A stretch of DNA of 61,466 nt from NCBI GenBank assembly GCA_025201865.1, contig MU602696.1, positions 1 to 61,466 of the forward strand, written 5' to 3'. Below, in pieces: positions 21,304 through 30,279 of the stretch. A program made the position numbers and the translations under genes. Numbering within the stretch: position 1 is the first letter of the stretch; each line of letters starts with the position of its first letter. A model generated the notes under the pieces. That model saw nothing but the letters and a program-made list of their open reading frames with translations. It was not told where the DNA came from and did no database searches. This DNA is from Ramicandelaber brevisporus. Its lineage: Eukaryota > Kickxellomycota > Ramicandelaberales > Ramicandelaberaceae.

Positions 21304-22908
21304 TCACATCTCTTTAATACCAAAGTTAGTTAATGATGTAACCTTTACTTTAGGATATGAGCAAATCCATCTGGGTGAAGAAAAGTCTCACCGGAGTGAA
21401 TAAATAGAAGTTATAAATCGAACTGTGAATGACAATCGCAGTGACACATTGTCAACAACATGTGTGCGTGTTTTTGGCTGATCCTGCGTCGAGCAAGCAC
21501 AGTGCCAGGACAGAAGATAGTTGATTTCGTGTTGAGCTGAAGAAAAACATTGCGTGAGAGTAAGCGGGAGGTGACGAATGTAGTGACTGAGAGATGTAGT
21601 ACGTTATCGATTCAACTGGCATCCTTCCTGCTCGCTTCTCTGTCCACTGATACTTTGCAACACGCACCTTCAGTGAGCCAAGTTGCATGCACACGTGTGT
21701 CTGATTGGAATGGAACGCGTTGATGGTGGCGCACCAGCAATATGTGGAGTGATGCTTACAACCGTTTGAATGACCACGCTCTTCTTACACAGGCAGGCCA
21801 GTTGACATTATTGAGTAACTGTCGTAAAACACTCTTTTCAACCATCGTGTCCCGAGAGAACCTTATTCTGTTACACTTTTCCTTTCAGCATATGTTGGAT
21901 GCACGCTGCAGAGCGTTGTCTGAATGAACAAGTGTCGCGTCAGTGACTTTTTTATTGTCAGGTGGGTATCTCTTGAAGGAGGTATATCACAATCAACGCA
22001 GTATTGAGCTGAGTTGTCTCCAGTTGTAAAACTGTGTCTCAGATGGAGTGGGAACTTACGCACAATTCGAGCCGCTGCACTTCATTGGTGAACTAACATT
22101 CTTCGATTGTAGTGGTGGTTCGAAAAGTTGGTCTTTGTTTGCACATTTAATCCAACGCTTGTTGCCTGTAAAACCAAATTAGGCTCATTAATTCCTTGAG
22201 TCTCACAGATGTGATGTTGCCCACAGTTGACGTGTTTTGAGGCAAAGAGGACACTGGGAGAAATACTGTTGACTGCTGTTGACGTGTACTGTGCGCCATA
22301 GCTCTACCAATAAACAGCGAGAAGCAGACATTGGAATGACGTTCCATCATAACTTGTAATTAGCGCATTGCTGATCGTGTTGCTGCTGAAATCGGTGTTG
22401 TAGACATTACAGAGTTTTGAAATACTTTGAAATCGGCGGCCGGAAAGGGCCGATGTGCTTGCCGACATATGTGCAATACTGCGACTGGGATGAGAAACAA
22501 TATGTTGCAGTTGTTGGGGCAGCACTTTGCATTTCGAGTGGGAAAGCTGATCATTCCCCCAGCAATACACACCATGTCCCACTCTATTCTATTGCACTGC
22601 TGATGTAATTCTGTAAATTACCACCTTGGCTGCACACCGCCACAGTCAGGATATATTGAAAAAATACTCATGTGTGTGCCACCCTCAAACCAAAAGTTCT
22701 ATTCTCTCTCGTAAGACTTTAAGCTACCCACAGGGCTGATAGTTGTAGAACGCTGCACAATTCACTCCAGTCATCATACCAATCAAACATATTGGCAATT
22801 TGTGAGAGACCCGCGAACACATCTCTCCCGATCGTTAACCACCTTACGATGCATGCTATTGGCTATAGTTGTTGGCTGCTGACCAGGGTTTATTGGGAGT
22901 GGATTTGG

Positions 22909-22915
22909 TATATAA
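22909..22915 (+). promoter_or_regulatory. TATA box of the six-Cys secreted protein gene
   Basis: TATATAA lies 162 bases upstream of the ATG at 23071. A pyrimidine-rich leader with the ATC array follows. Confidence 0.5.
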
Positions 22916-22959
22916 TGTCGTCCCTGAACCTTCACCAGCTTCCTTCATCCAGGCTTATT

Positions 22960-22960
<1 letters not shown>

Positions 22961-22994
<34 letters not shown>
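22961..22994 (+). repeat. ATC microsatellite
   Basis: About eleven tandem copies of the trinucleotide TCA/ATC in the presumed 5' leader of the gene at 23071. Confidence 0.9.
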
Positions 22995-22995
<1 letters not shown>

Positions 22996-23070
22996 TACTC
23001 CTCAGCAGTTTGCCATAATCTCATCTTTTTTTTTTACTATTCACACGCTTACCTCTTGTGCTCCGCTACG

Positions 23071-23349
23071 ATGAAGGCACCCATTCTCGCTCTGGCTCTT
23101 GTCTCGGCCTCCTCTGCTGTTCTTGCTCAACAAGCTGGTAGCATCTTCTGTCAAGCTCGTTATATCACGAACGTCGCCACTTGCGTGATTGGTGTCAAGG
23201 AATGTAACACGGTGGAGACGTTCAGCTCCTGCGTTTGTAACAATACCGGACAGACGGACAAGATCCGGATGTGCCTGATTGGATTACTCGCCAACCCAGA
23301 TTTCAAAGGCGCGTTGAAGCCCGAGGACTTGCAGGCTATTAATGGTTAA
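23071..23349 (+). CDS. Small secreted six-cysteine protein
   Basis: A 92-residue protein that I cannot place in a family. The ATG at 23071 begins a signal peptide (MKAPILALALVSASSAVLAQ). The mature chain has six cysteines at 27, 38, 45, 54, 56 and 68, which allows three disulfides. A CxC pair sits in the middle (SSCVCNNTG), and a Cys-free C-terminal helix follows (DFKGALKPEDLQAI). The spacing is not a clear CFEM or hydrophobin pattern. Size, signal peptide, even cysteine count and a strong TATA box fit a fungal secreted effector- or surface-type protein. An upstream in-frame extension is read from the ATC array and leader and is rejected. Confidence 0.75.
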   Translation: MKAPILALALVSASSAVLAQQAGSIFCQARYITNVATCVIGVKECNTVETFSSCVCNNTGQTDKIRMCLIGLLANPDFKGALKPEDLQAING

Positions 23350-23703
23350 ACCATCCAGGCTTGTGGAGTAAATACTATCGTTTGTGCTGTTTTCTTCTCC
23401 CTTTTCTTCTTTTGTTTTTAGTACTTCACTATAACCTCCATTTTTTTCTGTTTAAAAACATGTCCCCGGAAAAGAAATAGGAAGCTCGGTATTGCGCCTA
23501 TAACTCGCCCTGCTATGGTCAGGTAACGAAAGGTCAAATATGGATAGAACTGCACTCAAAGTCCAGCAACGAGACAAATATTAAGAAATATGATATCAAC
23601 ACTGGATGAAATTAATGAGGGATATTCCGGCCCGGTGGAGTAGGAACCAACTATCGATCCAGATGGGTTTGCTATGGTATGATAAAAATAAAAATAAGAT
23701 TAT
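23350..23703. other. Intergenic region after the six-Cys gene
   Basis: A 354-base gap between convergent genes. It contains T-rich sequence (23395-23455) and no recognisable ORF or RNA gene. Confidence 0.5.
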
Positions 23704-25365
23704 TTATTCAGCTGGATAGAAGTCAAACTCGAGGTTAGGATGTTGACCTGGAAGTACCTTGCGAGCCTCATATTCATTGTCCGTAACCATAAACAGTTTC
23801 AAGTTCGGGAAGAACGCAACCATGGCTGCCACGCTTTCGCTGTTAAATCTCTTCTCGGCAAACTCGACTTCAAGAGTGTGCACACTCGAATTCACTTGGC
23901 CACTCAGCGTCTTCACATCGTCCATTGACACGCCACAGCCACTCACCTCAATCGTCTCGAGATTCGGTACTCCATAAACAATAAATTGAAGCAACGGAAG
24001 CGGCATTATCCGATCATCGCTCTGAGACCAATAATGATGGAAGATCAAGGATTTGAGGCTGGTGAGCTGCATCTGTGGGACTTGGGCAGCATCGTAACTA
24101 ATCTTAACAGAGTCTCCAAGCAACAAGTGCTCCAGACGAGGCAGAAGCGAGGCAATTGTCGTAAAGTCCAAGTTGAAGGAGCAGTGCGTAAGTGATAGGT
24201 GCTCGAGATGAGGCAGAGCTGAACTAATTGCTGCGATACCTGAGTGGAAGGAGCAGCGCGAAAGTGTGAGATGCTCCAGACGAGGCAAAAGTGAGCCAAT
24301 TTCTGCAATATCCAGGCGTAAGGAGCAGCCTGAGAGCCAGAGGTGCTCCAGGTTTGGCATAGGAATGGCAACTACCTCAAACTTCAAGTCATCTGAGCCG
24401 CTAAAGAGGTCTAAGTTCGTCAAATGTGGCCACTCATCGCCACTAAATATGTTGGAAACCCACTGCTGGTCCTTGTCTTCCATCGTCATTAACCACAACT
24501 TCTTTAGCACTGGCAGACGCTGTGGAGTGATGACATTTGGACCGACGCTGTACTCAGCAATGCTCATGCCATCCAGCTGCAAAGATTCAAGACGGGGGAA
24601 AATCACATCGGTATCGCCACCAAAAATGGAATCGAACACTTTGGCACACGAGAATTCCACGCTTTTAAGCAGGAGCGCAAGCTTCGGCAGATGAGACAGT
24701 ACACCAACAGGGTCGTATAGAGATCTTGCCAAAAGCGACAGCGAATCGAATGCTGTATCACCTGCCAAACCAATCATCTCGTCCAAGATGAGCAAGTCAC
24801 CATCCTTTGTGGCATGCACATCCCACTCGACCTCCACAGACTGTCCAGTTCGCTTGAGGCGCTGAGCAAGGTCCACTCCCGTCTTGAAATCAGCACGAGT
24901 CCACTTGCCATATGTCAGCGTCAGGGACAGTCGGCGCAAGTGTGGCAGCTCAACGCGTTCGAAAAGACGGTACGCATCGCCACCGAGATACAAATCGAGT
25001 TCAACAAGATTTGGCATTGAAATGGCAGGCAGTTTCTGCATTCTGTCCAAGCCAACGGTGGCAGTACGCACCAAATGACCGTACTTCTTCCAGGCCGACT
25101 TCGGGATGACATGAGCATTCGCGTTGCTGAGGTGGATATGCGACCAGACCACACGAGAAAAGGCGTGGTGGAATACGCTGTTCACGGTGAGCACCTTGAG
25201 AGCCTCCGAACACGTAAAGTACGACGCGATCTCCTCGACCAGCTCCAGCGGCAGAGGAAAAAGATTCCCATCAACAGCTACTGCAGGTTTGTGCTCAGAG
25301 CGGAAGTGGCTAGCGAATGAGTGCCAGCCGCGGCGACCTTTGGACTTGAGCTTGTCGAGGAACAT
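23704..25365 (-). CDS. F-box/LRR protein, paralogue A
   Basis: A 553-residue putative substrate receptor of an SCF ubiquitin ligase. The N-terminal block MFLDKLKSKGRRGW is shared with two paralogues at 47634 and 49644. An F-box-like motif follows at about 36-80 (FPLPLELVEEIASYF, then LTVNSVFHHAFSRVVW). The remainder is leucine-rich repeats. Residues 339-410 are three consecutive 24-residue units beginning LEHLWLSGC, LEHLTLSRC and LEHLSLTHC; the paralogues have only one such unit, which explains the extra length. The C-terminus ends in the family block ARKVLPGQHPNLEFDFYP. The start ATG at 25365 is preceded at 167 bases by the family's shared promoter element. The target is unknown. F-box/LRR families of this type expand quickly in many fungi. 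Confidence 0.85.
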   Translation of the reverse strand: MFLDKLKSKGRRGWHSFASHFRSEHKPAVAVDGNLFPLPLELVEEIASYFTCSEALKVLTVNSVFHHAFSRVVWSHIHLSNANAHVIPKSAWKKYGHLVRTATVGLDRMQKLPAISMPNLVELDLYLGGDAYRLFERVELPHLRRLSLTLTYGKWTRADFKTGVDLAQRLKRTGQSVEVEWDVHATKDGDLLILDEMIGLAGDTAFDSLSLLARSLYDPVGVLSHLPKLALLLKSVEFSCAKVFDSIFGGDTDVIFPRLESLQLDGMSIAEYSVGPNVITPQRLPVLKKLWLMTMEDKDQQWVSNIFSGDEWPHLTNLDLFSGSDDLKFEVVAIPMPNLEHLWLSGCSLRLDIAEIGSLLPRLEHLTLSRCSFHSGIAAISSALPHLEHLSLTHCSFNLDFTTIASLLPRLEHLLLGDSVKISYDAAQVPQMQLTSLKSLIFHHYWSQSDDRIMPLPLLQFIVYGVPNLETIEVSGCGVSMDDVKTLSGQVNSSVHTLEVEFAEKRFNSESVAAMVAFFPNLKLFMVTDNEYEARKVLPGQHPNLEFDFYPAE

Positions 25366-25687
25366 TGGTGTTAGAGTGCGTACTTCGAGTGTTTGTGAAC
25401 GAGCGAGTGAGTGAATGCGAGAGTGAAAGAAAGTGAAAGTGATAGAATCGTGAATGGCGGCTAGCAGTTCTGTTATAAGTGCGTGAGATTGGGGAGCTCT
25501 GCAACTTGCTATTCACAAAACTATGTTCGGTTAAAGCCTCGTTTCTTTTACTCCGAAAGGAGAAGCGGCTTGGTTGGTTGCACTTGTATCACATTCCTCT
25601 TTTGATGAATGGATGAAAAATGTGCTGCGAGCAGACTCACAATGACTGTTGCATTCAATGTAATTGAGGTTAATCAGTTTAACTCAT
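25366..25687. other. Intergenic region F-box A / PB1 gene
   Basis: A 322-base gap with the F-box family element (25532-25545), a small CTCC-GAAA-GGAG hairpin-like string next to it (25551-25562), and the 3' flank of the PB1 gene. Confidence 0.5.
25532..25545 (-). promoter_or_regulatory. F-box family upstream element, copy A
   Basis: The minus strand reads GAAACGAGGCTTTA, followed by ACCGAACAT and then GTGAATAGCAAGTTGCAG. The element ends 167 bases upstream of the paralogue A start codon. The same block occurs at nearly the same distance before paralogues B and C. Confidence 0.65.
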
Positions 25688-26086
25688 TCAAATACTTTTA
25701 TCATCATCATCACTGGAATCGTCTCCGCTATCGCTAAAATACAGACCATCCTCTTTAAACAGCAGTTTAAATCGCTTGTTTGTCTGCTCTATAATCGAGA
25801 ACAAGTACTGAAGCTCCCAATTTGAATTACAAAGTACCTTGTCACCTTCTGGATCTATGTATCCCAGAATCGGCCAGTCGCCATAGCCAAAATCAAAATC
25901 ACGTCGAAGCAGCCAGATAAAGTCCTTCCATGTCATACACTGCATAGCCGAATACTCCATTTCGTAGCGACGGACTAACTGGCCGAAAATGACTTTGAAA
26001 GCGGCATACTCGCCCTGAGGTCCGTCGCCTCGGACGTAGCTGTTGCGTTTGTATACCTGAAGCTGTTTACTGTTACTATTGCTCAT
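25688..26086 (-). CDS. Small stand-alone PB1-domain-like protein
   Basis: A 132-residue protein. ATG 26086 is chosen because the 17 residues available upstream lack conservation signs. Residues 20-115 fit the PB1 fold: an opening strand with a basic cluster (FKVIFGQLVRRYEMEY), a helix (TWKDFIWLLRRDF), and the OPCA-type acidic motif YIDPEGDKVLCNSNWELQYL, followed by a strand RFKLLFKE. Carrying both a basic patch and the acidic OPCA loop would make it a type I/II PB1 able to form chains. The C-terminal tail is an acidic Ser/Asp run (SGDDSSDDDDK). PB1 domains normally sit in larger signalling proteins (Bem1, Cdc24, p62), so the stand-alone form is unusual. The partner is unknown. It lies 86 bases downstream of the FAU1 stop codon, on the same strand. 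Confidence 0.7.
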   Translation of the reverse strand: MSNSNSKQLQVYKRNSYVRGDGPQGEYAAFKVIFGQLVRRYEMEYSAMQCMTWKDFIWLLRRDFDFGYGDWPILGYIDPEGDKVLCNSNWELQYLFSIIEQTNKRFKLLFKEDGLYFSDSGDDSSDDDDKSI

Positions 26087-26172
26087 CGCTGTTAGATCTG
26101 CAGATCTGGTAGAGTAAGAGGAGAGAATTTGCAACAAGAACTAATAAGAATTATTATAGTGACATGGAATGG

Positions 26173-26880
26173 CTAGAATGAACCGCTTGAGTGAAGGATG
26201 GCATCCGGCCGAACATCATACTCATCGTGAGGAATCTCCTCATCAATGAGTTGTGCCTGAAGTGCTACGGCAATCGTCGCTGGCGGCGCCAATCCGTGCT
26301 CTTCAGCGAATGCTCGTGCTTGCTTAATGTACCGATCGTAAAACCCTTTGCCGTGACCAAGTCGATTCCGATTCTTGTCAAATGCGAATCCTGGCATCAC
26401 AATCAAGTCCAGTCCAAGCACTTCAGATGTTCCATCTTCGCTCTGCTTCACCTTCAATGCAATATCATGCTCGTCATCTTCCACTGGCAGTTCTGGAATC
26501 CTCCACTTGTTCAACGGCAGTCGCGTAAACTCTTCCCAGCTGTTTATGTGTACCATTTGCATAGTTTTGCCATCAGGCAGGCATCTCGGCACAAAGCACC
26601 GCTTGTTTCCATCCAGGATGGCACGAATAATGCCCCGCGTATCAATCTCCGGGTTTGCTGATGCATTAGAATCCGACGGATCTAGAACCATATTCGCGTA
26701 AACGCTAATGTTTTTGGCGTGCTGGAAAGAAGGCGTCGCCAAAAGAGCCGCTGTGACGGCAGATGACTCGGTGGAAACTGTTGCAGATGAGAGACCGGCT
26801 AAGCGCTTGTGCATTTCGCGTCGCAGTGTTCGTTTAAGCTGGCGGACGGTGCCAGTCATCGTGCTCGCTGTCGCCGTCAT
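26173..26880 (-). CDS. FAU1: 5-formyltetrahydrofolate cyclo-ligase
   Basis: A 235-residue enzyme that converts 5-formyl-THF to 5,10-methenyl-THF using ATP, keeping folate in the one-carbon pool. The N-terminal helix TVRQLKRTLRREMHKRL matches the family start. FVPRCLPDGKTMQMVHI follows. The hallmark C-terminal motif is LDLIVMPGFAFDKNRNRLGH and then GKGFYDRYI, the ATP/phosphate-binding loop. The family is usually 190-210 residues. ATG 26880 is the first in-frame ATG; an alternative at 26859 would remove seven residues. The upstream open frame has no ATG. The C-terminal part ends close to RPDAILHSS, near the usual family end. Confidence 0.92.
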   Translation of the reverse strand: MTATASTMTGTVRQLKRTLRREMHKRLAGLSSATVSTESSAVTAALLATPSFQHAKNISVYANMVLDPSDSNASANPEIDTRGIIRAILDGNKRCFVPRCLPDGKTMQMVHINSWEEFTRLPLNKWRIPELPVEDDEHDIALKVKQSEDGTSEVLGLDLIVMPGFAFDKNRNRLGHGKGFYDRYIKQARAFAEEHGLAPPATIAVALQAQLIDEEIPHDEYDVRPDAILHSSGSF

Positions 26881-27485
26881 CAAGATGGTGGTTTCTTTCT
26901 TTTTGGCAGTGTCTTCTTTTTTTTTATTGTGAGAGAAATCCAGTAGTATGGATATCCCAACTTTTCTTTGTGGCTCTTTTTGCTGCTTTGTTTTTTGTTT
27001 TTTTATGAGGGCTGCAATACCGTTCCGAAAAGAAGCCCAAAGAGGGAGTTTATGAGTTATCACGTAATTTAGGACTGGTAGGCATCGTCGCAGAAAACAA
27101 GGTGACTACATGTTGTGCTGACTTTCGTTCTTTCTTTCTTTCACTTTTCTTTTTGTCCTTTGGCTCCTTTTTGGAGACAGTTACTGCACAGAAACACTCA
27201 ACACTTGCACACATCGGCGGTGACAATATTGCACTCACAGCAACAACGAAAGAAAAAAAATGAGCTGTGTGCCGGACGCACTCATCCACTTATGTACACT
27301 ACTCCAACTTTTGTCTAGTGACGCCAGTGTTTTTTTTTTCTTCTTCCTACTCTTTTCTTCTTCTTCTTTTTACCTGCAGCCTCTCTTCATTCCCGCCTTC
27401 CCTCTTCCACACATTGTTCTTCCCCTACCATCTACCAGCTATACTCAAAATATCTACCAAATATCTACATTCTCTCAATTAACTA
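26881..27485. other. Divergent intergenic region FAU1 / 7TM gene
   Basis: A 605-base gap rich in homopolymer runs (T/A runs at 26915-26930, 26985-27004, 27329-27370). Short CT-rich leaders lie on both sides. No additional gene is supported. Confidence 0.5.
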
Positions 27486-30149
27486 ATGCACCTAATGACA
27501 CTCCCTCGTACAGTCTTTGCCACACTGGCACTCCTTCTGTTGCTGCTGCTCTCGGTTCAGGTTGCTGCGGAATTCAAGATTTACAACATTACTCTCGCCA
27601 CAAACCCCGTCGCTCCTTCTCAAAATGCCACCGCCAACGCCACAAATCCCCTCAACAATGCCACCGTCAGCAGCCCTCTCACTATTGATGGCATGCAGCC
27701 CGATGTCCCTCCCGTTCGTGCTCAGTTCGTGGCGCTTCTCGGCAACGTCACCACTGCCCCCATGTACGACTTCTTTGGCAGTTTCGACGTTCCCGACTAT
27801 ACAATCGTCGGCCCGGTGGTCACACTGTCGTTTGAACCCGGCTGCGTCGCAGTCTTGAACAATGCATCGCTGGCGGCAGCAAGTGAGCGACTCAACGTCG
27901 ACATCGCCAGCACGTTCAACGCAACGATTTTGTTCGCAAACGGAAAAGACATGCGAGACAGTGCTTGCGATACAGCGTCGCGTGTGATTGCCAAGCTGCC
28001 GGCGCTGGCCGATCAAGTCAAGCAAACGCTGCGTCTTCCACCCGTGGCACTCTTGGTCATTTCAGCGTCCGAGCCAAGCACAGCCGAGTTTGGCGGTCCT
28101 GAGGCTGAGCGTAGTGATGATTACCAGCTCGTTCCGATTCCAAAAGACATCAACCTGGCGTACATTGGGTCGGATACTGGAACACTACTGACGAAAATGT
28201 CAACACAGTCAGGCTTGCTGGTGGCGCTGGCAACTCATGATATCGGACCGTGGAATCGCATGCACACTTCGGCAATGTGGATGGCGCTCCGCATCATTGT
28301 CATCATCGCAAACTGCCTGGTCGGTCTGTACGGTCTCTACCGCTTTGTGACTCTGCTCATCGAGACCCGCTTCTCACTCGTCTTCAAGGCTTATGCCTAC
28401 GCTGGCACGTTGTACGTTATCATCATGAGCACCATTGTGCGTCAAGGCGAAGTGCACACCCGTCTCGTTTACGTCTTTTGCTTGGTTGGCTGGGGAGTTG
28501 GAATCTTCCTGTACAACTGGATCCTGTGCAAATGGGTGGTTTTGATGCAGCGCATCCACTTCGACCGCACTCTGCGCTCAATCATGATGTGCACCGCCGT
28601 TCTCAACTGCGTCGTCTTCGAAATGAGTGTTCTCGTCCTCGCTGTCGGCATTTACCCCGTTTCTCCAGTTCTCTACAAGGCTGGTGGTGCTTTGTTCTCA
28701 TTCGTCAACCCGGTCCTCTTTTACATCCAGGCTGTTTGCGTGCTGGTCGCTGCCGTCTTGTACATGCGCCGCATCGATGCCGTGCCGCTGACTACCGAGA
28801 CACGCTACCGACTTGTAATCATCACCAAATTGCTGTATTGGATGATCTTTGGATGGTTCGTTTTTGCCACTGCGATCATTCTGACAATCATCGTGGCGGT
28901 TCGGTCGCCGGTGTTCTTTGCGCTCAAGTCGTTCTTCTTCCAGCTTGGTGTCACGGTGGCATATGGCGCCATCTTCATGATTTTGCACATGCAATCCGAT
29001 CATAAAGTTGCCGAGGCCGTCGCGAAGCGCAATGCAACGATGGCATCCGGCACAAACGGAATGAGAACCGTCATGTCGTATGCAGAGTCAGCCGATGTTC
29101 CTCAGGTAGCAGTTGGTGGTGGTGGCAGTGGCAGTGGCAGTGGAAACGTGATGCGCAGCGTTCCGGCAAGCGCAATTGGGTCGATGTCGATGCCAATTAT
29201 GGTACCACGGGCTCACTTGGCGTATGAAGTTGGATCACCAAGCACATTGGCTATCAACAACCATTTTGAACAACAGCAAGGTGTGGGAATGCAGGATGCT
29301 GCGAGGCTCAAACTGGTGAACTTTACACCTGCCGGTCTGCAGATGTCAATCAGTGAGATGACGTCAATTCCAGTGTCGCCACGGCCGGCATCACCATTCA
29401 TCTTGCAGTCGCAGCAGCAACCACTGGTGACGACTACCATTACAGAATCACCATCTCGGATTCGGCGAATCATTGGTGTCATTCGTCGGTCTATTCAAGG
29501 TGGGCGATTTGGTGGTGGAGTAGGAGTAGGAGGTGGTGAGTATCCAATGTCAATCGGTGCGCCAATGAATCCAGACACCGACCAATTCAATTCCGATGCC
29601 ACAACTGCTGACAAGGATGCGTTCTACGGAGGTGCTGGTCGCAACGTTTCTCACGGTGACATTCTCATGCCTTTGGCAGTCTCACTCTCCCAGCCCGAAA
29701 TGGATCGCCAACAACAGCAAATCGACTCATTGCGTGCGTTCAAATCAACTGTCCATAACACCAGTCAGCAACAGCAACAACAAACTTTGCAGTCTCCATT
29801 CCTTGCAACTACTGCTTCGCGTTTACCATACGGCCAGAAACAGCTTCCAAAATTGCCAAATGCACTCAACATTACCATTCCAGGCAAAACGACAGAGACA
29901 AAGAAGTCGAATATGAGTGATGAATATGCAGACTTGGAAGTGGATAAGGAAGTATTCATTCCAATTACAACACCTACAGTGTCAACAGCAGGTGCAGCAA
30001 CCGCCACTGCTGCTGCATCAAAAGTAAAACCAAACTATACATTGTACACGCCACAGTTGGTGCCAAATCATGCAGCAACGTCCATACACATCTTGCGGCC
30101 GGTGCGCAATCAACCAGACTATCCGGATCGTCGCAGTCTTTCTCGTTAA
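27486..30149 (+). CDS. Orphan seven-transmembrane protein with glycosylated ectodomain
   Basis: An 887-residue protein that I cannot assign to a named family. It has a signal peptide (1-28, with LALLLLLLLSVQVAA). The extracellular domain of about 235 residues carries many N-x-S/T sites, two cysteines, and alternating strand/helix blocks such as CVAVLNNASLAAAS and LPPVALLVISA. Seven hydrophobic helices follow between residues 266 and 501, starting IIVIIANCLVGLYGLYRF and ending GVTVAYGAIFMILHM. The cytoplasmic tail of about 385 residues is Ser/Gly/Gln-rich, with a basic patch (SRIRRIIGVIRRSI). This signal-ectodomain-7TM-long tail layout is that of a receptor (GPCR-like), but no DRY or NPxxY motif is evident, so a membrane protein with another role is possible. 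ATG 27486 is followed by a second ATG four codons later. Confidence 0.75.
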   Translation: MHLMTLPRTVFATLALLLLLLLSVQVAAEFKIYNITLATNPVAPSQNATANATNPLNNATVSSPLTIDGMQPDVPPVRAQFVALLGNVTTAPMYDFFGSFDVPDYTIVGPVVTLSFEPGCVAVLNNASLAAASERLNVDIASTFNATILFANGKDMRDSACDTASRVIAKLPALADQVKQTLRLPPVALLVISASEPSTAEFGGPEAERSDDYQLVPIPKDINLAYIGSDTGTLLTKMSTQSGLLVALATHDIGPWNRMHTSAMWMALRIIVIIANCLVGLYGLYRFVTLLIETRFSLVFKAYAYAGTLYVIIMSTIVRQGEVHTRLVYVFCLVGWGVGIFLYNWILCKWVVLMQRIHFDRTLRSIMMCTAVLNCVVFEMSVLVLAVGIYPVSPVLYKAGGALFSFVNPVLFYIQAVCVLVAAVLYMRRIDAVPLTTETRYRLVIITKLLYWMIFGWFVFATAIILTIIVAVRSPVFFALKSFFFQLGVTVAYGAIFMILHMQSDHKVAEAVAKRNATMASGTNGMRTVMSYAESADVPQVAVGGGGSGSGSGNVMRSVPASAIGSMSMPIMVPRAHLAYEVGSPSTLAINNHFEQQQGVGMQDAARLKLVNFTPAGLQMSISEMTSIPVSPRPASPFILQSQQQPLVTTTITESPSRIRRIIGVIRRSIQGGRFGGGVGVGGGEYPMSIGAPMNPDTDQFNSDATTADKDAFYGGAGRNVSHGDILMPLAVSLSQPEMDRQQQQIDSLRAFKSTVHNTSQQQQQQTLQSPFLATTASRLPYGQKQLPKLPNALNITIPGKTTETKKSNMSDEYADLEVDKEVFIPITTPTVSTAGAATATAAASKVKPNYTLYTPQLVPNHAATSIHILRPVRNQPDYPDRRSLSR

Positions 30150-30279
30150 AGAAAACACACACACTAACAAACAAATCACCCAACACCTTACATCATTTAA
30201 CCTTTATCTCTTTAAATGCAATTCATGTCTTTTAACTTTAATCACAGACAAGAGTAAACAGATGAACTCAAAGAGTTGC

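Larger units (their letters stand above)
21304..23070. other. Gene-poor region UBP8 / six-Cys secreted protein
   Basis: A 1.77-kb gap. It shows a small hairpin (ATCGGC/GCCGAT around 22430-22452), a TATA box at 22909 and an ATC microsatellite at 22961-22994. Several frames stay open for 60-90 codons on both strands, but none starts convincingly or shows a domain. An unrecognised non-coding RNA cannot be excluded. Confidence 0.45.

Noticed and set aside
22304-22608. Overlapping 60-90 codon frames on both strands near 22304-22608
   Set aside because: They lack convincing ATG starts, overlap each other antisense, and have no recognisable motif.
22792-23070. Upstream extension of the six-Cys secreted protein
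   Set aside because: It would be read from the TATA region and the ATC microsatellite and would bury the signal peptide. ATG 23071 is clearly better.
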